Of a DNA stretch of 64,000 nt, positions 45,938 to 56,150 are shown one piece after another. The notes under the pieces were generated by a model, which saw nothing but the letters and a program-made list of their open reading frames with translations, was not told where the DNA came from and searched no databases. The translations under genes and the position numbers were made by a program. The stretch is from Staphylococcus roterodami (GTDB taxonomy: Bacteria; Bacillota; Bacilli; Staphylococcales; Staphylococcaceae), in NCBI GenBank assembly GCA_022493055.1, contig CP092781.1, positions 2,786,918 through 2,850,917 of the forward strand, written 5' to 3'. Within the stretch, counting starts at the first letter, position 1. The number at the start of each line of letters is the position of its first letter.

Positions 45938-47356
45938 ATGGAAAACTCGGTTAAATATCGTAAGTTTATACTCCCTATTATTGTAGGTCTCCTTATTTGG
46001 GCACTTACACCTTTTAAACCGGAAGCTGTGGATCCAACAGCATGGTATATGTTCGCAATATTCGTCGCTACAATCATCGCTTGTATTACACAACCGATGT
46101 CAATTGGTGCCGTATCTATAATTGGTTTTACAGTCATGGTACTTGTCGGAATTATTGACATGAAAACGGCTGTCGCTGGTTTTGGTAATAATAGCATTTG
46201 GTTAATTGCTATGGCATTTTTCATTTCTAGAGGATTTGTGAAAACAGGTCTTGGTAGACGTATCGCATTACATTTCGTCAAATTATTTGGTAAAAAAACA
46301 TTAGGTTTAGCCTATTCTATTGTCGGGGTGGACTTAATTTTAGCACCTGCTACACCTAGTAACACAGCACGTGCTGGAGGCATCATGTTTCCGATTATCA
46401 AATCTCTTTCTGAATCATTTGGTTCTAAGCCAAAAGACGATTCAGCACGAAAAATGGGCGCATTTTTAATTTTTACAGAATTCCAAGGTAATTTAATTAC
46501 TGCGGCTATGTTTTTAACTGCAATGGCAGGTAACCCACTTGCACAAAACTTAGCATCTAGCACATCTAATGTTCATATTACATGGATGAATTGGTTCTTA
46601 GCTGCTTTAGTTCCTGGACTTGTTTCCTTAATCGTTGTACCTTTTATCATTTATAAAATTTATCCACCAACTGTTAAAGAAACACCTAACGCTAAAAGTT
46701 GGGCTGAAAATGAATTGTCGGCTATGGGTAAAATCTCTTTAGCTGAAAAATTTATGATTGGTATTTTCATCGTTGCCTTAACTTTATGGATTATCGGAAG
46801 TTTCATCCATGTTGATGCAACTTTAACAGCATTCATTGCACTAGCATTGTTATTATTAACAGGTGTGTTAACTTGGCAAGATATTTTAAATGAAACCGGT
46901 GCTTGGAACACATTAGTTTGGTTCTCAGTATTAGTATTAATGGCTGACCAATTAAATAAGCTTGGATTTATCCCTTGGTTAAGTAAATCTATTGCTACAA
47001 GTCTTGGTGGCTTGAGCTGGCCTATCGTACTGGTTATTTTAATATTGTTCTACTTCTATTCACATTATTTATTTGCAAGTGCTACAGCACATATCAGTGC
47101 AATGTATGCAGCATTACTAGGCGTTGCCATCGCAGCCGGTGCACCACCATTATTCAGTGCATTAATGTTAGGTTTCTTCGGTAACCTATTAGCTTCAACA
47201 ACACACTATAGTAGTGGTCCAGCGCCGATTCTATTCTCTTCAGGTTACGTGACTCAAAAGCGTTGGTGGACAATGAACTTGATGCTAGGATTTGTCTACT
47301 TTATTATCTGGATTGGTTTAGGATCACTTTGGATGAAAGTAATTGGTATATTTTAA
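45938..47356 (+). CDS. DASS family anion:sodium symporter
   Basis: 472 residues with about 12 transmembrane helices. Family signatures: FGNNSIWLIAMAFFISRGF and the TPSNTARAGGIMFPI hairpin motif, with the second SNT-like segment near ASTTHYSSG. It probably imports di- or tricarboxylates (citrate, malate or oxoglutarate) with Na+. It is separate from the better-known SdcS. AGAAGG precedes the ATG and a terminator follows. Confidence 0.88.
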   Translation: MENSVKYRKFILPIIVGLLIWALTPFKPEAVDPTAWYMFAIFVATIIACITQPMSIGAVSIIGFTVMVLVGIIDMKTAVAGFGNNSIWLIAMAFFISRGFVKTGLGRRIALHFVKLFGKKTLGLAYSIVGVDLILAPATPSNTARAGGIMFPIIKSLSESFGSKPKDDSARKMGAFLIFTEFQGNLITAAMFLTAMAGNPLAQNLASSTSNVHITWMNWFLAALVPGLVSLIVVPFIIYKIYPPTVKETPNAKSWAENELSAMGKISLAEKFMIGIFIVALTLWIIGSFIHVDATLTAFIALALLLLTGVLTWQDILNETGAWNTLVWFSVLVLMADQLNKLGFIPWLSKSIATSLGGLSWPIVLVILILFYFYSHYLFASATAHISAMYAALLGVAIAAGAPPLFSALMLGFFGNLLASTTHYSSGPAPILFSSGYVTQKRWWTMNLMLGFVYFIIWIGLGSLWMKVIGIF

Positions 47357-47682
47357 TATAGTGTATTATGTCGCTCTAATCGTGTCGATTAGGGCGCTTT
47401 TTAAATTAATAGCTACAACACACTATTTAAAGAAAATATATACTATATTAAAAGTACGTATCTTCTCTTAAAAAAACTTATTCTCATAAAAAAACACTTT
47501 CGTTTGAATTCAATACAAAGATAAATTCAACAAAAGTGTTTTATTTTCACTTAAATTTATAAACGTCTATTCACTTTTTAATGTCATGTTTTAAACATCT
47601 GTCACTGTTACTGCACACATACCTCAGTCTAACTCTAAGGTTATCTTTAGACCCTTTAACATATGCATATCATAGACAAATA
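47357..47682. terminator. Convergent intergenic region with two terminators
   Basis: CTAATC/GATTAG hairpin at about 47370-47400 ends the plus-strand transporter. At 47491-47542 AAAACACTTTCGTTTGAATT pairs almost fully with AATTCAACAAAAGTGTTTT, likely serving both strands. No gene seen. Confidence 0.75.
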
Positions 47683-48591
47683 TTATAGTGTTTTTGCTAC
47701 GGGACTTTTCTTTAATTTAATATATTGAGAAATACTATACAAAACGATACCAATCCATATAAAAATGAATGTAATTAGTTGGTGTATATCGAATGGTTCT
47801 TTAAAAACAAAAATCCCCAGTACGAACATAATTGTTGGTCCTACATATTGAATAAATCCAATCAATGAGAGAGGTATGCGTTTAGCACCTGCTGAGAACA
47901 AAATAAGTGGAATTGCTGTAATCGCGCCTGAAAATAATAACCAAAATGATGACATGTTAAATCCGAACGACATCTGATGTTGTTGCCATAAATAAATAAC
48001 ATATATTATGCCGGCTGGTGCAGTAACTATACACTCAATGGTGATACTGCTGATGGCATCAATATGTACTACTTTTTTCAATAATCCGTATGTACCAAAA
48101 GATAACGCTAATATGATAGATACTATTGGAAATTCGCCAATCTTCAGCGTCATATAGAGTACGCCAATGAATGCAAAGAATATAGCTAACCATTCAAATT
48201 TATTAAATCTTTCTTTTAAAAAGATAAGTGCAAGCAAAATGCTGACAAGTGGATTAATATAATATCCTAAACTTGATTGTAAAACATGCCCATTCGTCAC
48301 TGCCCAAATAAATGTTCCCCAGTTCAATGTAATGACATATCCTGCTACAACGATAGCTAATAATTGAATTGGCTTAGCTAACAGCTGATGTACATCTCTT
48401 TGAAAAGCGTGCCGTTGCTTCTTACCTACAGCTAATATAAAAATCATAAATATTACTGAAAATATAATTCGGAATGCTAAAATTTCAAAAGCACCTATCG
48501 TATCAATAAATTGCCAGTATATCGGCAATATTCCCCATAGAATGTATGCACTGAGTGCTAAAAATATGCCTTTTTTATATTCTGAATGCAC
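47683..48591 (-). CDS. rarD: RarD family EamA/DMT transporter
   Basis: 302 residues, ten transmembrane helices in two EamA halves. RarD signature: YILWGILPIYWQFIDTIGAFEILA and LQSSLGYYINPLVSILLALIF. Drug/metabolite transporter of unknown substrate at the membrane. Confidence 0.87.
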   Translation of the reverse strand: MHSEYKKGIFLALSAYILWGILPIYWQFIDTIGAFEILAFRIIFSVIFMIFILAVGKKQRHAFQRDVHQLLAKPIQLLAIVVAGYVITLNWGTFIWAVTNGHVLQSSLGYYINPLVSILLALIFLKERFNKFEWLAIFFAFIGVLYMTLKIGEFPIVSIILALSFGTYGLLKKVVHIDAISSITIECIVTAPAGIIYVIYLWQQHQMSFGFNMSSFWLLFSGAITAIPLILFSAGAKRIPLSLIGFIQYVGPTIMFVLGIFVFKEPFDIHQLITFIFIWIGIVLYSISQYIKLKKSPVAKTL

Positions 48592-48812
48592 TTTTAAACC
48601 TCCTTACTTTTATCATTTCCTAGTCATGTACTGTCGTATCAATAAGCTAATATATCGATTTTACTAATAATATTTCAATAAAGATATTATTTTGTTTATG
48701 TTTTTCACATTCATTCACCATCAAACAATAAATATTAATTTTATAAATAAATCAATTTAAATTTGGGTATACCTTGAGAAAGACAATCATAAAACATAAA
48801 GGATGGGTACAA

Positions 48813-49388
48813 ATGAATTTACCTAAAATTGGAAATCCTGCAACTCGTGCACTAAATGAGCAAGGTATTCATACATTAGAAACAGTCTCACAACATACAA
48901 AGTCATTTTTATCAAGTTTACATGGCGTTGGTCCTAAAGCTATATCAATATTGGAACGAGCTTTAAGTGAGCATAATCTGCATTTTAAACAAGAAGGTAA
49001 CCACGTATTACCATTTTCATTGACTGGTGATGTGTCATGTGGTCATGCACCTAAGCGTCAACAAATGATTGATTTTATTATAGCTACTGCAACACTAGAT
49101 ATAAAATTATTGCGTTCAATCGTTACAACTCAATTTATTTGGTCTGTCCCCGGTCATTTTGATATCCATGGCCCACAAATTTTAATTCAAGAACTTTCCG
49201 AACATCAAAATCGTATCGAATCTATCGATATTCAATCCATTATTACACATGGATATTTAGGCGCCTTACATGGTACTCAAACATTTAAAAATGGTGCACA
49301 AACTCATTTTGCTAATTTTTTCGAATTTGAAAATCATAAAAAGGATGCCAAAGTGAGTAAAGTAACATCCTATATTGTCATTGATTAA
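48813..49388 (+). CDS. Helix-hairpin-helix plus NTF2-like protein
   Basis: 191 residues from the ATG after AAAGGATGG; a TTG at 48774 would add 13 residues. Residues about 1-60 hold a helix-hairpin-helix (SLHGVGPKAISILERAL), as in RNA polymerase alpha C-terminal-like or DNA-binding modules. From about 80 a SnoaL/NTF2-like domain follows (MIDFIIATATLDIKLLRSIV; HFANFFEFENHKKDAKVSKV). Cytoplasmic; function unknown. The fusion is uncommon. Confidence 0.75.
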   Translation: MNLPKIGNPATRALNEQGIHTLETVSQHTKSFLSSLHGVGPKAISILERALSEHNLHFKQEGNHVLPFSLTGDVSCGHAPKRQQMIDFIIATATLDIKLLRSIVTTQFIWSVPGHFDIHGPQILIQELSEHQNRIESIDIQSIITHGYLGALHGTQTFKNGAQTHFANFFEFENHKKDAKVSKVTSYIVID

Positions 49389-49556
49389 TAATGCAAACCT
49401 TAAATGAAAATGTAAAAAAACCTTTTATAATTACATGTATATTTTTATATAATAAATAATTTTGTATAACATTTTTGTCATATTAGTATTTTTCATTAGA
49501 GTGATTGTTGTATTTGCAGTATGATTAAATATCATGTTATGAAAGAAGGATATATT

Positions 49557-50573
49557 TTGACTGTTTTTAAAAATGAGCGCTTAAGCTGGTTACCATACCT
49601 AGCTATTGTCATTTTGTTACACGTTATTGGGTTTAGTTTTTTATGGATTGCTGGAAAAGACCATCATATCTTATTTGGTATGGGGATTCTTGCATATACA
49701 TTAGGTTTACGTCATGCATTTGATGCTGATCATATTGCCGCGATAGATAATACGGTTCGTAAATTATTACAGCAACGCAAAGATCCATCTGGCGTTGGTT
49801 TCTACTTTTCAATTGGACATTCATCTGTCGTATTTTTAATGGCTGTATTTTTAGGAGTATCTGTAAAATGGGCTAAAGATGAATTACCACATTTCCAAGA
49901 TATTGGTGGAACGATTGGTACACTCGTATCTGGATTCTTTTTAGTACTCATAGGTGTATTAAATCTAATCATTTTAATCTCACTGATTAAATTATTTGCA
50001 AAGTTACGTCGTGAACATGTTGAAGAAGCTGAGGTTGATGAATTACTTGAATCAAGAGGATTTGTTTCTCGATTTGTCGGTCCGTACTTCAAATTAATTA
50101 CACGTAGTTGGCATGTATTACCACTTGGTTTCTTATTTGGACTTGGATTTGACACCGCAAGTGAAATTGCATTACTCGCTCTTTCTTCAGGCGCATCACA
50201 ACAAGCAATTTCATTTATAGGGATATTATCTTTACCAATTTTATTCGCATCTGGTATGAGTTTATTGGATACTTTAGATGGTGTTGTAATGAAATATGCC
50301 TATAATTGGGCATTCTTCAATCCTATTCGCAAAATCTATTACAATATAACGATTACTGCGATATCCGTCATGGCTGCATTAGTGATTGGGATGATTGAAT
50401 TGCTACAAATTCTTGCTGATAAGTTAGATTTACATGGTGCGTTTTGGGCATTCATTGGTTCAATCGAATTTGATTATTTAGGCTATATTTTAGTTGCATT
50501 ATTTTTAATTACTTGGCTTATTTCAAGTTTGATTTGGAAATTTGGTCGCATTGAAAGCAATTGGGGTAAATAA
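49557..50573 (+). CDS. nixA: Nickel/cobalt transporter, NiCoT (NixA) family
   Basis: 338 residues starting at TTG, six bases after AGAAGGA; an ATG 12 codons upstream has no site. Eight transmembrane helices with the NiCoT signature RHAFDADHIAAIDN and the later LGFDTASEIALL and IGHSSVVF motifs. It takes up Ni2+ (for urease) and perhaps Co2+. A long-loop terminator (CTACATTCTTAA/TTAAGAATGTAG) follows. Confidence 0.92.
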   Translation: MTVFKNERLSWLPYLAIVILLHVIGFSFLWIAGKDHHILFGMGILAYTLGLRHAFDADHIAAIDNTVRKLLQQRKDPSGVGFYFSIGHSSVVFLMAVFLGVSVKWAKDELPHFQDIGGTIGTLVSGFFLVLIGVLNLIILISLIKLFAKLRREHVEEAEVDELLESRGFVSRFVGPYFKLITRSWHVLPLGFLFGLGFDTASEIALLALSSGASQQAISFIGILSLPILFASGMSLLDTLDGVVMKYAYNWAFFNPIRKIYYNITITAISVMAALVIGMIELLQILADKLDLHGAFWAFIGSIEFDYLGYILVALFLITWLISSLIWKFGRIESNWGK

Positions 50574-50642
50574 AATCGACCAACTTGCTATTATAGCTAA
50601 CTTCGCATTTAGTTAGACAGCCAGCACACTGACTTTTCTATA

Positions 50643-50708
50643 CTACATTCTTAATTGGTGTCCACATCACATTTTTGTTTCGGTCATCATTTAAGAATGT
50701 AGTTTTTT
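50643..50708 (+). terminator. Terminator after nixA
   Basis: A perfect 12-base stem with a 36-base loop, followed by six T. Confidence 0.75.
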
Positions 50709-50817
50709 ATCGTCTTTTTATATTCTGGTTACTTAAGATTCGATGCTTTCTCGTTTGAAATTTCTATATTTATGCTTACAATTTACTTATAGTCTTGAAA
50801 CAGGAGGAGGTATGGAA

Positions 50818-51624
50818 ATGAATATTGCAAAGTTAGAGGATTACTTAGAAATTGATTCAAATCATTATGATGAACCGAGCGTTGAAGCCTTGAATTATTA
50901 TGCAACTCGATTTATGTTAACAGTGCCTTTTGAAAACATTGATGTACAAAATGGTAAACCTATATCTATAGATATTGATGCACTTTTCAATAAAATTGTT
51001 CATGATAAACGTGGCGGCTTTTGTTATGAATTGAACTCATTTTTTAAAGCATATTTATTACAAAAAGGATTTAATCCGCAGTTAATGTCCGCTACCATCC
51101 ATACACCTAATGGTGGCCGTAGTCTAAATGGTTCACATGCGTCACTTGTTGTACCGATTAACAATGTATTTTATGTAGCAGATGTCGGATTTGGAGACTT
51201 ACCTCTACACGCTATGCCAATTACTTCGTCAGACCAAACTCAACCAGTCACAGACATAAGTGGCACATTTCGTGCTATTTTTGAAAATGAACATAGGGAA
51301 CTATTTTATGTACAAAAATTTGAAAATAATAACTGGAATACAAAATATGAAGCTGAATTCAAACCTAAACAAATAGAAGATTTTAATAGCAACATCGAAT
51401 ATAATCAAAACAACCCAGATTCAATTTTTGTTAAGCATTTACTAATTACAATGCCACAATCATTTGGACGCGCCACAATGTCTGAAAATCATTTAACTTT
51501 AACAAGGAATGGTAGCTCAGAAAAATTTGATGTCACTAAAGATAACTATAAACATTTTTTAGAAAAATATTTTGGACTAAATGTAACTATTAATCGTATT
51601 GAAAACAATAATAGTAAAATATAA
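50818..51624 (+). CDS. Arylamine N-acetyltransferase
   Basis: 268 residues from the second ATG, seven bases after GGAGGAGG. Catalytic triad: Cys in KRGGFCYELNS, His in NGSHASLVV, Asp in VADVGFGD. It transfers acetyl from acetyl-CoA to arylamines or hydrazines; the physiological substrate is unknown. A terminator (GGGCG/CGCCC) follows. Confidence 0.92.
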   Translation: MNIAKLEDYLEIDSNHYDEPSVEALNYYATRFMLTVPFENIDVQNGKPISIDIDALFNKIVHDKRGGFCYELNSFFKAYLLQKGFNPQLMSATIHTPNGGRSLNGSHASLVVPINNVFYVADVGFGDLPLHAMPITSSDQTQPVTDISGTFRAIFENEHRELFYVQKFENNNWNTKYEAEFKPKQIEDFNSNIEYNQNNPDSIFVKHLLITMPQSFGRATMSENHLTLTRNGSSEKFDVTKDNYKHFLEKYFGLNVTINRIENNNSKI

Positions 51625-51630
51625 AAATAT

Positions 51631-51668
51631 GGGCGTAACTTACTTATTGTAGGTAGCGCCCCTTTTTT
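51631..51668 (+). terminator. Terminator after the N-acetyltransferase gene
   Basis: GGGCG at 51631-51635 pairs with CGCCC at 51657-51661, then six T. Confidence 0.75.
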
Positions 51669-51744
51669 ATGCTTCATAAATATAATAAAAAGGATATAGC
51701 ACAAACTTCATGCCACACCCTTCTTTTGAACCGCTTCATTTTAC

Positions 51745-52257
51745 TTAAGCAAGTGCATCTACAATATAAATAACACCTACGAATACAAATGCAATAGCAA
51801 TCATCGTCGACACAAAGACAATACCCATTAACGGGTTAAATAATAAAATAACACCAAATAAAATACCTAAAACGTTAAAGATAACTGAAATTAGTTTTAA
51901 GTTACCACTACCTGAAAATGTAAATAATCCTGCAATAGAACTAAAAATAAACCAGAATGCAAACATATAAATAAAGAATGCTGAACTTGCGCCAACATTA
52001 AAAATAACTAATAGACCAAAGAGAATATCTACAACACCCATAAAGACAATCCAACTTTGACTTCCACCTACTAAAGCTTTTGCTTTTCTACGGTAAATGA
52101 TTTGAATCACACCGTTAATTAATACAAACAGTCCAATCAACCACGTAATAGCATAAAAATTTTCAATTGGAAATGTAAAAATAACGACTGCCAACATTAA
52201 TAATAATACACCCATTATTAAACTAGACCACTTAATACCTTGATTTGTTTTTGCCAT
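51745..52257 (-). CDS. HdeD/DUF308 family membrane protein
   Basis: 170 residues from the ATG ten bases after AAAGGA. Six transmembrane helices in three pairs of similar hairpins (NGVIQIIYRR; MGVVDILFGLLVIF; NVLGILFGVILLF), the DUF308 pattern. HdeD relates to acid resistance in enterics; role here unknown. Confidence 0.85.
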   Translation of the reverse strand: MAKTNQGIKWSSLIMGVLLLMLAVVIFTFPIENFYAITWLIGLFVLINGVIQIIYRRKAKALVGGSQSWIVFMGVVDILFGLLVIFNVGASSAFFIYMFAFWFIFSSIAGLFTFSGSGNLKLISVIFNVLGILFGVILLFNPLMGIVFVSTMIAIAFVFVGVIYIVDALA

Positions 52258-52539
52258 AAAAATCAATTCCTTTCAAATAAAGCTCTCTTTTAATTTTTAC
52301 AAAAAATTTATTATACAATAATTAAATTCCCTTTTCTTAATTTACACAAACATCGTCACTTAGAAAGCACCATTTCTTTTGTCTAATATGTGCGATAAAT
52401 CTGTATCCTCATTCAAAAATCTACTAAGTAGCGATAGCTTTCAACTCTGTAAGGTTCATTCATTGAATTGTAAGTTTAGATAAAGGCTACTGCTCCAAAC
52501 ATTATTTAAAATGAAATTAAATACAAAAGGAGTGAGACT

Positions 52540-53298
52540 ATGACAATATTATCAGTTCAACATTTGTCAAAAAAGTATGGTAAAAAGCATACATTCCAAG
52601 CACTTAAAGACATAAATTTCGATATACAAAAAGGAGAATTCGTAGCAATAATGGGTCCTTCTGGATCAGGTAAGACTACCTTATTAAATGTCCTAAGTTC
52701 AATTGACCAAGTTTCTGAAGGTAGTGTTATTGCTAATGGACAAGAACTTAATAAACTTAATCAAAAAGCCCTTGCCAAGTTCCGTAAAGAATCATTAGGA
52801 TTTATTTTTCAAGATTATAGTATTTTACCGACATTAACTGTTAAGGAAAATATTATGCTACCTTTATCCGTTCAGAAAATGTCAAAATCGACAATGGAAG
52901 AAAATTATAAAAAAATTACAACAGCATTAGGTATTTATGACCTGGGAAATAAATACCCAAGTGAATTGTCTGGTGGCCAACAACAGCGTACAGCAGCTGC
53001 AAGAGCGTTTGTTCACAAACCACAAATTATATTTGCAGATGAGCCAACAGGTGCGCTAGATTCTAAAAGTGCCAATGATTTATTACAACGTTTAGAAGAT
53101 ATGAACAAGTCTTTTGATACAACTATTATTATGGTTACACATGATCCCGTAGCAGCCAGTTTTGCAGAGCGTGTCATCATGCTAAAAGATGGACAAATTC
53201 ATTCACAACTTTACCAGGAAGGACGTTCTAAACAGGCCTTTTATGAAGATATCGTGCATCTTCAATCAGTATTAGGTGGTGTGTCAAATGACATTTAA
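52540..53298 (+). CDS. vraD: Peptide-resistance ABC transporter ATP-binding protein VraD
   Basis: 252 residues. Walker A GPSGSGKTTLL, Q-loop FQDYS, signature LSGGQQQRTAAARAF, Walker B IIFADEPTGALDS. With VraE it forms a BceAB-type transporter that detaches bacitracin, nisin and related peptides; expression is driven by the BraRS/NsaRS two-component system. The end overlaps vraE by 11 bases. Confidence 0.95.
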   Translation: MTILSVQHLSKKYGKKHTFQALKDINFDIQKGEFVAIMGPSGSGKTTLLNVLSSIDQVSEGSVIANGQELNKLNQKALAKFRKESLGFIFQDYSILPTLTVKENIMLPLSVQKMSKSTMEENYKKITTALGIYDLGNKYPSELSGGQQQRTAAARAFVHKPQIIFADEPTGALDSKSANDLLQRLEDMNKSFDTTIIMVTHDPVAASFAERVIMLKDGQIHSQLYQEGRSKQAFYEDIVHLQSVLGGVSNDI

Positions 53299-55168
53299 CC
53301 ATATCGTTTTAAAAAATTTACGTCAAAACTTAAAACATTATGCGATGTATTTATTTTCATTATTTTTTAGTATCGTCTTATATTTCAGCTTTACTACGTT
53401 ACAATTCACTAAAGGTATAAACAATGACGATTCTATGGCAATTATTAAGAAAGGTGCTTTTGTAGGGTCAATCTTTTTATTCATCATTATCGTCATCTTT
53501 TTAATGTATGCCAATCATCTATTCGTGAAAAGACGTACGCGCGAATTTGCATTATTTCAGTTAATTGGTTTAACACGACAAAACATTTTGAAAATGTTGG
53601 CACTTGAACAAATGATTGTGTTTCTAATTACTGGTGTTGTCGGTGTATTATGTGGCATCGCAGGTGCACAATTATTGTTATCAATTGTTTCCAAAGTAAT
53701 GTCGTTATCGATTAACTTATCGATACATTTCGAACCTATGGCACTCGTTTTAACTATTTTCATGCTAGTGATTGCGTATGTACTGATTTTATTTCAAAGT
53801 GCTTTATTTCTAAAAAGACGTAGTATCTTATCAATGATGAAAGATTCAATTAAAACTGATGCCACAAATGCAAAAGTAACTGTAGTAGAGTTTATTTCAG
53901 GCATATTAGGTATTGCTATGATTGCGCTAGGTTATTATATGGCAACAGAAATGTTTGGTACATTCAAAGCACTAACTATGGCAATGGCATCACCGTTTAT
54001 CATTTTATTTTTAACAGTTGCAGGTGCGTATTTATTTTTCAGAAGTTCCGTGTCACTTATTTTTAAAACATTGAAAAAATCAAAAAATGGACGCGTATCT
54101 ATTACAGATGTTGTATTTACATCTTCTATTATGTACCGAATGAAGAAAAATGCGATGTCTTTAACTATCATTGCAATTATTTCTGCAGTTACTGTAACTG
54201 TATTGTGTTTCGCAGCATTATCTAAATCAAATACAGATCAAACCCTTACATCTATGGCACCAAATGAATTTAACGTGGTCGCCTCTCAAGATGCGCATCA
54301 ATTTGAATCTAAACTAAGCCAACAACATATTACATTTACTAAAAATTATTATGAAACTATCACTGTAAATAATGTTAAAGATCAGGTTATTACTTTGGAA
54401 AATGGTAGTGATTCAGGTCGCACGAATTCTATTTTAAGTGCAAATACAAAGTTAACTGGTAACAATGCCATCATTACAAATACAAAATCACTTCCTAACA
54501 TTATTAATATTCATTTAAACAAAGATTTAGTAGTAAAAGGTACTAAAAATGAAACTTTCCGTGTTACACAAGAAGACAAAAGTAAGGTTTATCCTTTAAA
54601 TCTAAGCTTCAACTCACCTGTCGTCGAAGTAAGCCCTGAAAAATATCAGCAGTTGAAAACGCAAAATAACGTTCATACTTTTTATGGATATGATATTAAA
54701 CAAACATCACAAAAGGAAAAAGCTCAAGCAATTGCAAAACAGCTTGGAGGCAAAGTCATCACTTATGATGAAATGAAAAAAGAGGTTGATGCAACTAACG
54801 GTATTCTAATATTTGTTACATCATTTTTAGGGTTAGCCTTTTTAGTCGCCGCAGGATGCATTATTTATATTAAACAAATGGATGAAACTGAGGATGAACT
54901 AAGCAATTTTAGGGTATTAAAACGTATAGGCTTTACACATACAGATATGCTTAAAGGGCTCTTATTAAAAATTACATTTAACTTTGGTTTACCTTTATTA
55001 ATTGCTATACTGCATGCTTTATTCGCAGCTATTGCTTTTATGAAGCTGATGGGAAATATTTCATTTATACCGGTGATTATTGTCATCGTTATATATACAC
55101 TAATTTATATCGTTTTCGCACTGATTGCTTTTGTTCACTCAAACAAGTTGATTAAGAAAACTATATAG
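53288..55168 (+). CDS. vraE: Peptide-resistance ABC transporter permease VraE
   Basis: 626 residues from the ATG inside the vraD end; GTG codons further up are less likely. Ten transmembrane helices, with a large extracellular domain of about 210 residues between helices 7 and 8 (about 310-520), typical of BceB permeases and the likely drug sensor. FKxxKKSKNGR and KRRTREFALFQLIGL are cytoplasmic FtsX-like segments. Confidence 0.95.
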   Translation: MTFNHIVLKNLRQNLKHYAMYLFSLFFSIVLYFSFTTLQFTKGINNDDSMAIIKKGAFVGSIFLFIIIVIFLMYANHLFVKRRTREFALFQLIGLTRQNILKMLALEQMIVFLITGVVGVLCGIAGAQLLLSIVSKVMSLSINLSIHFEPMALVLTIFMLVIAYVLILFQSALFLKRRSILSMMKDSIKTDATNAKVTVVEFISGILGIAMIALGYYMATEMFGTFKALTMAMASPFIILFLTVAGAYLFFRSSVSLIFKTLKKSKNGRVSITDVVFTSSIMYRMKKNAMSLTIIAIISAVTVTVLCFAALSKSNTDQTLTSMAPNEFNVVASQDAHQFESKLSQQHITFTKNYYETITVNNVKDQVITLENGSDSGRTNSILSANTKLTGNNAIITNTKSLPNIINIHLNKDLVVKGTKNETFRVTQEDKSKVYPLNLSFNSPVVEVSPEKYQQLKTQNNVHTFYGYDIKQTSQKEKAQAIAKQLGGKVITYDEMKKEVDATNGILIFVTSFLGLAFLVAAGCIIYIKQMDETEDELSNFRVLKRIGFTHTDMLKGLLLKITFNFGLPLLIAILHALFAAIAFMKLMGNISFIPVIIVIVIYTLIYIVFALIAFVHSNKLIKKTI

Positions 55169-55240
55169 CATAGTTTAGATTCTAATTTTGGAAAAGCAGT
55201 ATAACTATTACTTTGATTTAAGAAAAGGAGAGATTTAATC

Positions 55241-55432
55241 ATGAAATTTAAAGAATTAGTAAAACAATCATACGAGGATTTAAAAAACTTGACTGTAACT
55301 TGGTATAACGTCATTGCTTTAACAATACTTGTTATTGTATTAAGCTCATTCACAACACCAATTATAGGCATTCCAGCTGGTTTATTAGGTGGCGCCTATT
55401 ATTTAAAACGTCGTGAAGAAAAAGGCAAATAA
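55241..55432 (+). CDS. vraH: Small membrane protein VraH
   Basis: 63 residues with AAAGGAGAG before the ATG. A charged amphipathic start, then one hydrophobic stretch (VIALTILVIVLSSFTTPIIG, continuing to a second short one) and a basic tail YYLKRREEKGK. VraH was described as the third part of VraDEH needed for full gallidermin and daptomycin resistance. It lies 72 bases after vraE. A terminator follows. Confidence 0.85.
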   Translation: MKFKELVKQSYEDLKNLTVTWYNVIALTILVIVLSSFTTPIIGIPAGLLGGAYYLKRREEKGK

Positions 55433-55490
55433 GTGTATTCCATCGGTATATAAGATTGCTATGACCTTTCAAGTCAGGTTTTAATATTAA

Positions 55491-55520
55491 CAAGTAGCGT
55501 TTATCGCTGCTTGTTTTTTT
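55491..55520 (+). terminator. Terminator after vraH
   Basis: CAAGTAGCG pairs with CGCTGCTTG (one G-U type mismatch) around TTTAT, followed by seven T. Confidence 0.85.
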
Positions 55521-55823
55521 GGATTGCTTATAAAATCATCATGTTTAAACGATATGTCACTTAAAAAACAATCAAATATCATAAGAGACTACAATTTTTC
55601 CATTTTTAAAAACCCCTCTAAATCAACGTTTCTAAAGGTTTTTAAAATCTTTTTTAATTTATTTTCAAAAAACACTGTACATTATGCCAATATGAGCGTA
55701 TAGTTGGTCTTACGTAATAAAAGCTCGTGAATTAAATTGTAGTGTATTTGTTTAGAATATCCTCTTTTTTAGTTATGAATTTGTTACAAATATTAAGTGC
55801 AAAAGCACATGGAGGTTTTCTAT
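55521..55823 (+). promoter_or_regulatory. Long upstream region and 5' UTR of the cold-shock gene
   Basis: No gene seen. Cold-shock genes usually have long leaders that refold with temperature; this 300-base stretch ends in GGAGG nine bases before the ATG. Promoter not assigned with confidence. Confidence 0.5.
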
Positions 55824-56024
55824 ATGAATAACGGTACAGTAAAATGGTTTAACGCAGAAAAAGGTTTTGGTTTCATCGAACAAGAAAATGGCGGAGACGT
55901 ATTCGTACATTTCTCAGGTATCGCTAGCGATGGCTACAAAACTTTAGAAGAAGGTCAAAAAGTTACTTTCGAAATCACTGAAGGTCAACGTGGAGACCAA
56001 GCAGTTAACGTACAAACTGTTTAA
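55824..56024 (+). CDS. cspB: Cold-shock protein CspB
   Basis: 66 residues. Single OB-fold with RNP1 KGFGFIEQ and RNP2 DVFVHFSGI. It binds single-stranded RNA/DNA and acts as an RNA chaperone after cold shock. Of the three S. aureus csp genes, this position near the origin is that of cspB. Followed by a very strong terminator. Confidence 0.93.
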   Translation: MNNGTVKWFNAEKGFGFIEQENGGDVFVHFSGIASDGYKTLEEGQKVTFEITEGQRGDQAVNVQTV

Positions 56025-56067
56025 TCTTACAAAATAAAACGACTCATTATAAATGAATCGCTTTGAT

Positions 56068-56103
56068 TACCAACAAGGTTCTAAACCTTGTTGGTATTTT
56101 TTT
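56068..56103 (+). terminator. Terminator after cspB
   Basis: TACCAACAAGGTT pairs perfectly with AACCTTGTTGGTA over a three-base loop, then seven T. Confidence 0.95.
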
Positions 56104-56150
56104 ATGCTATTTCAGATAATACAAATAATATGAGACAGTACCACGATGAT

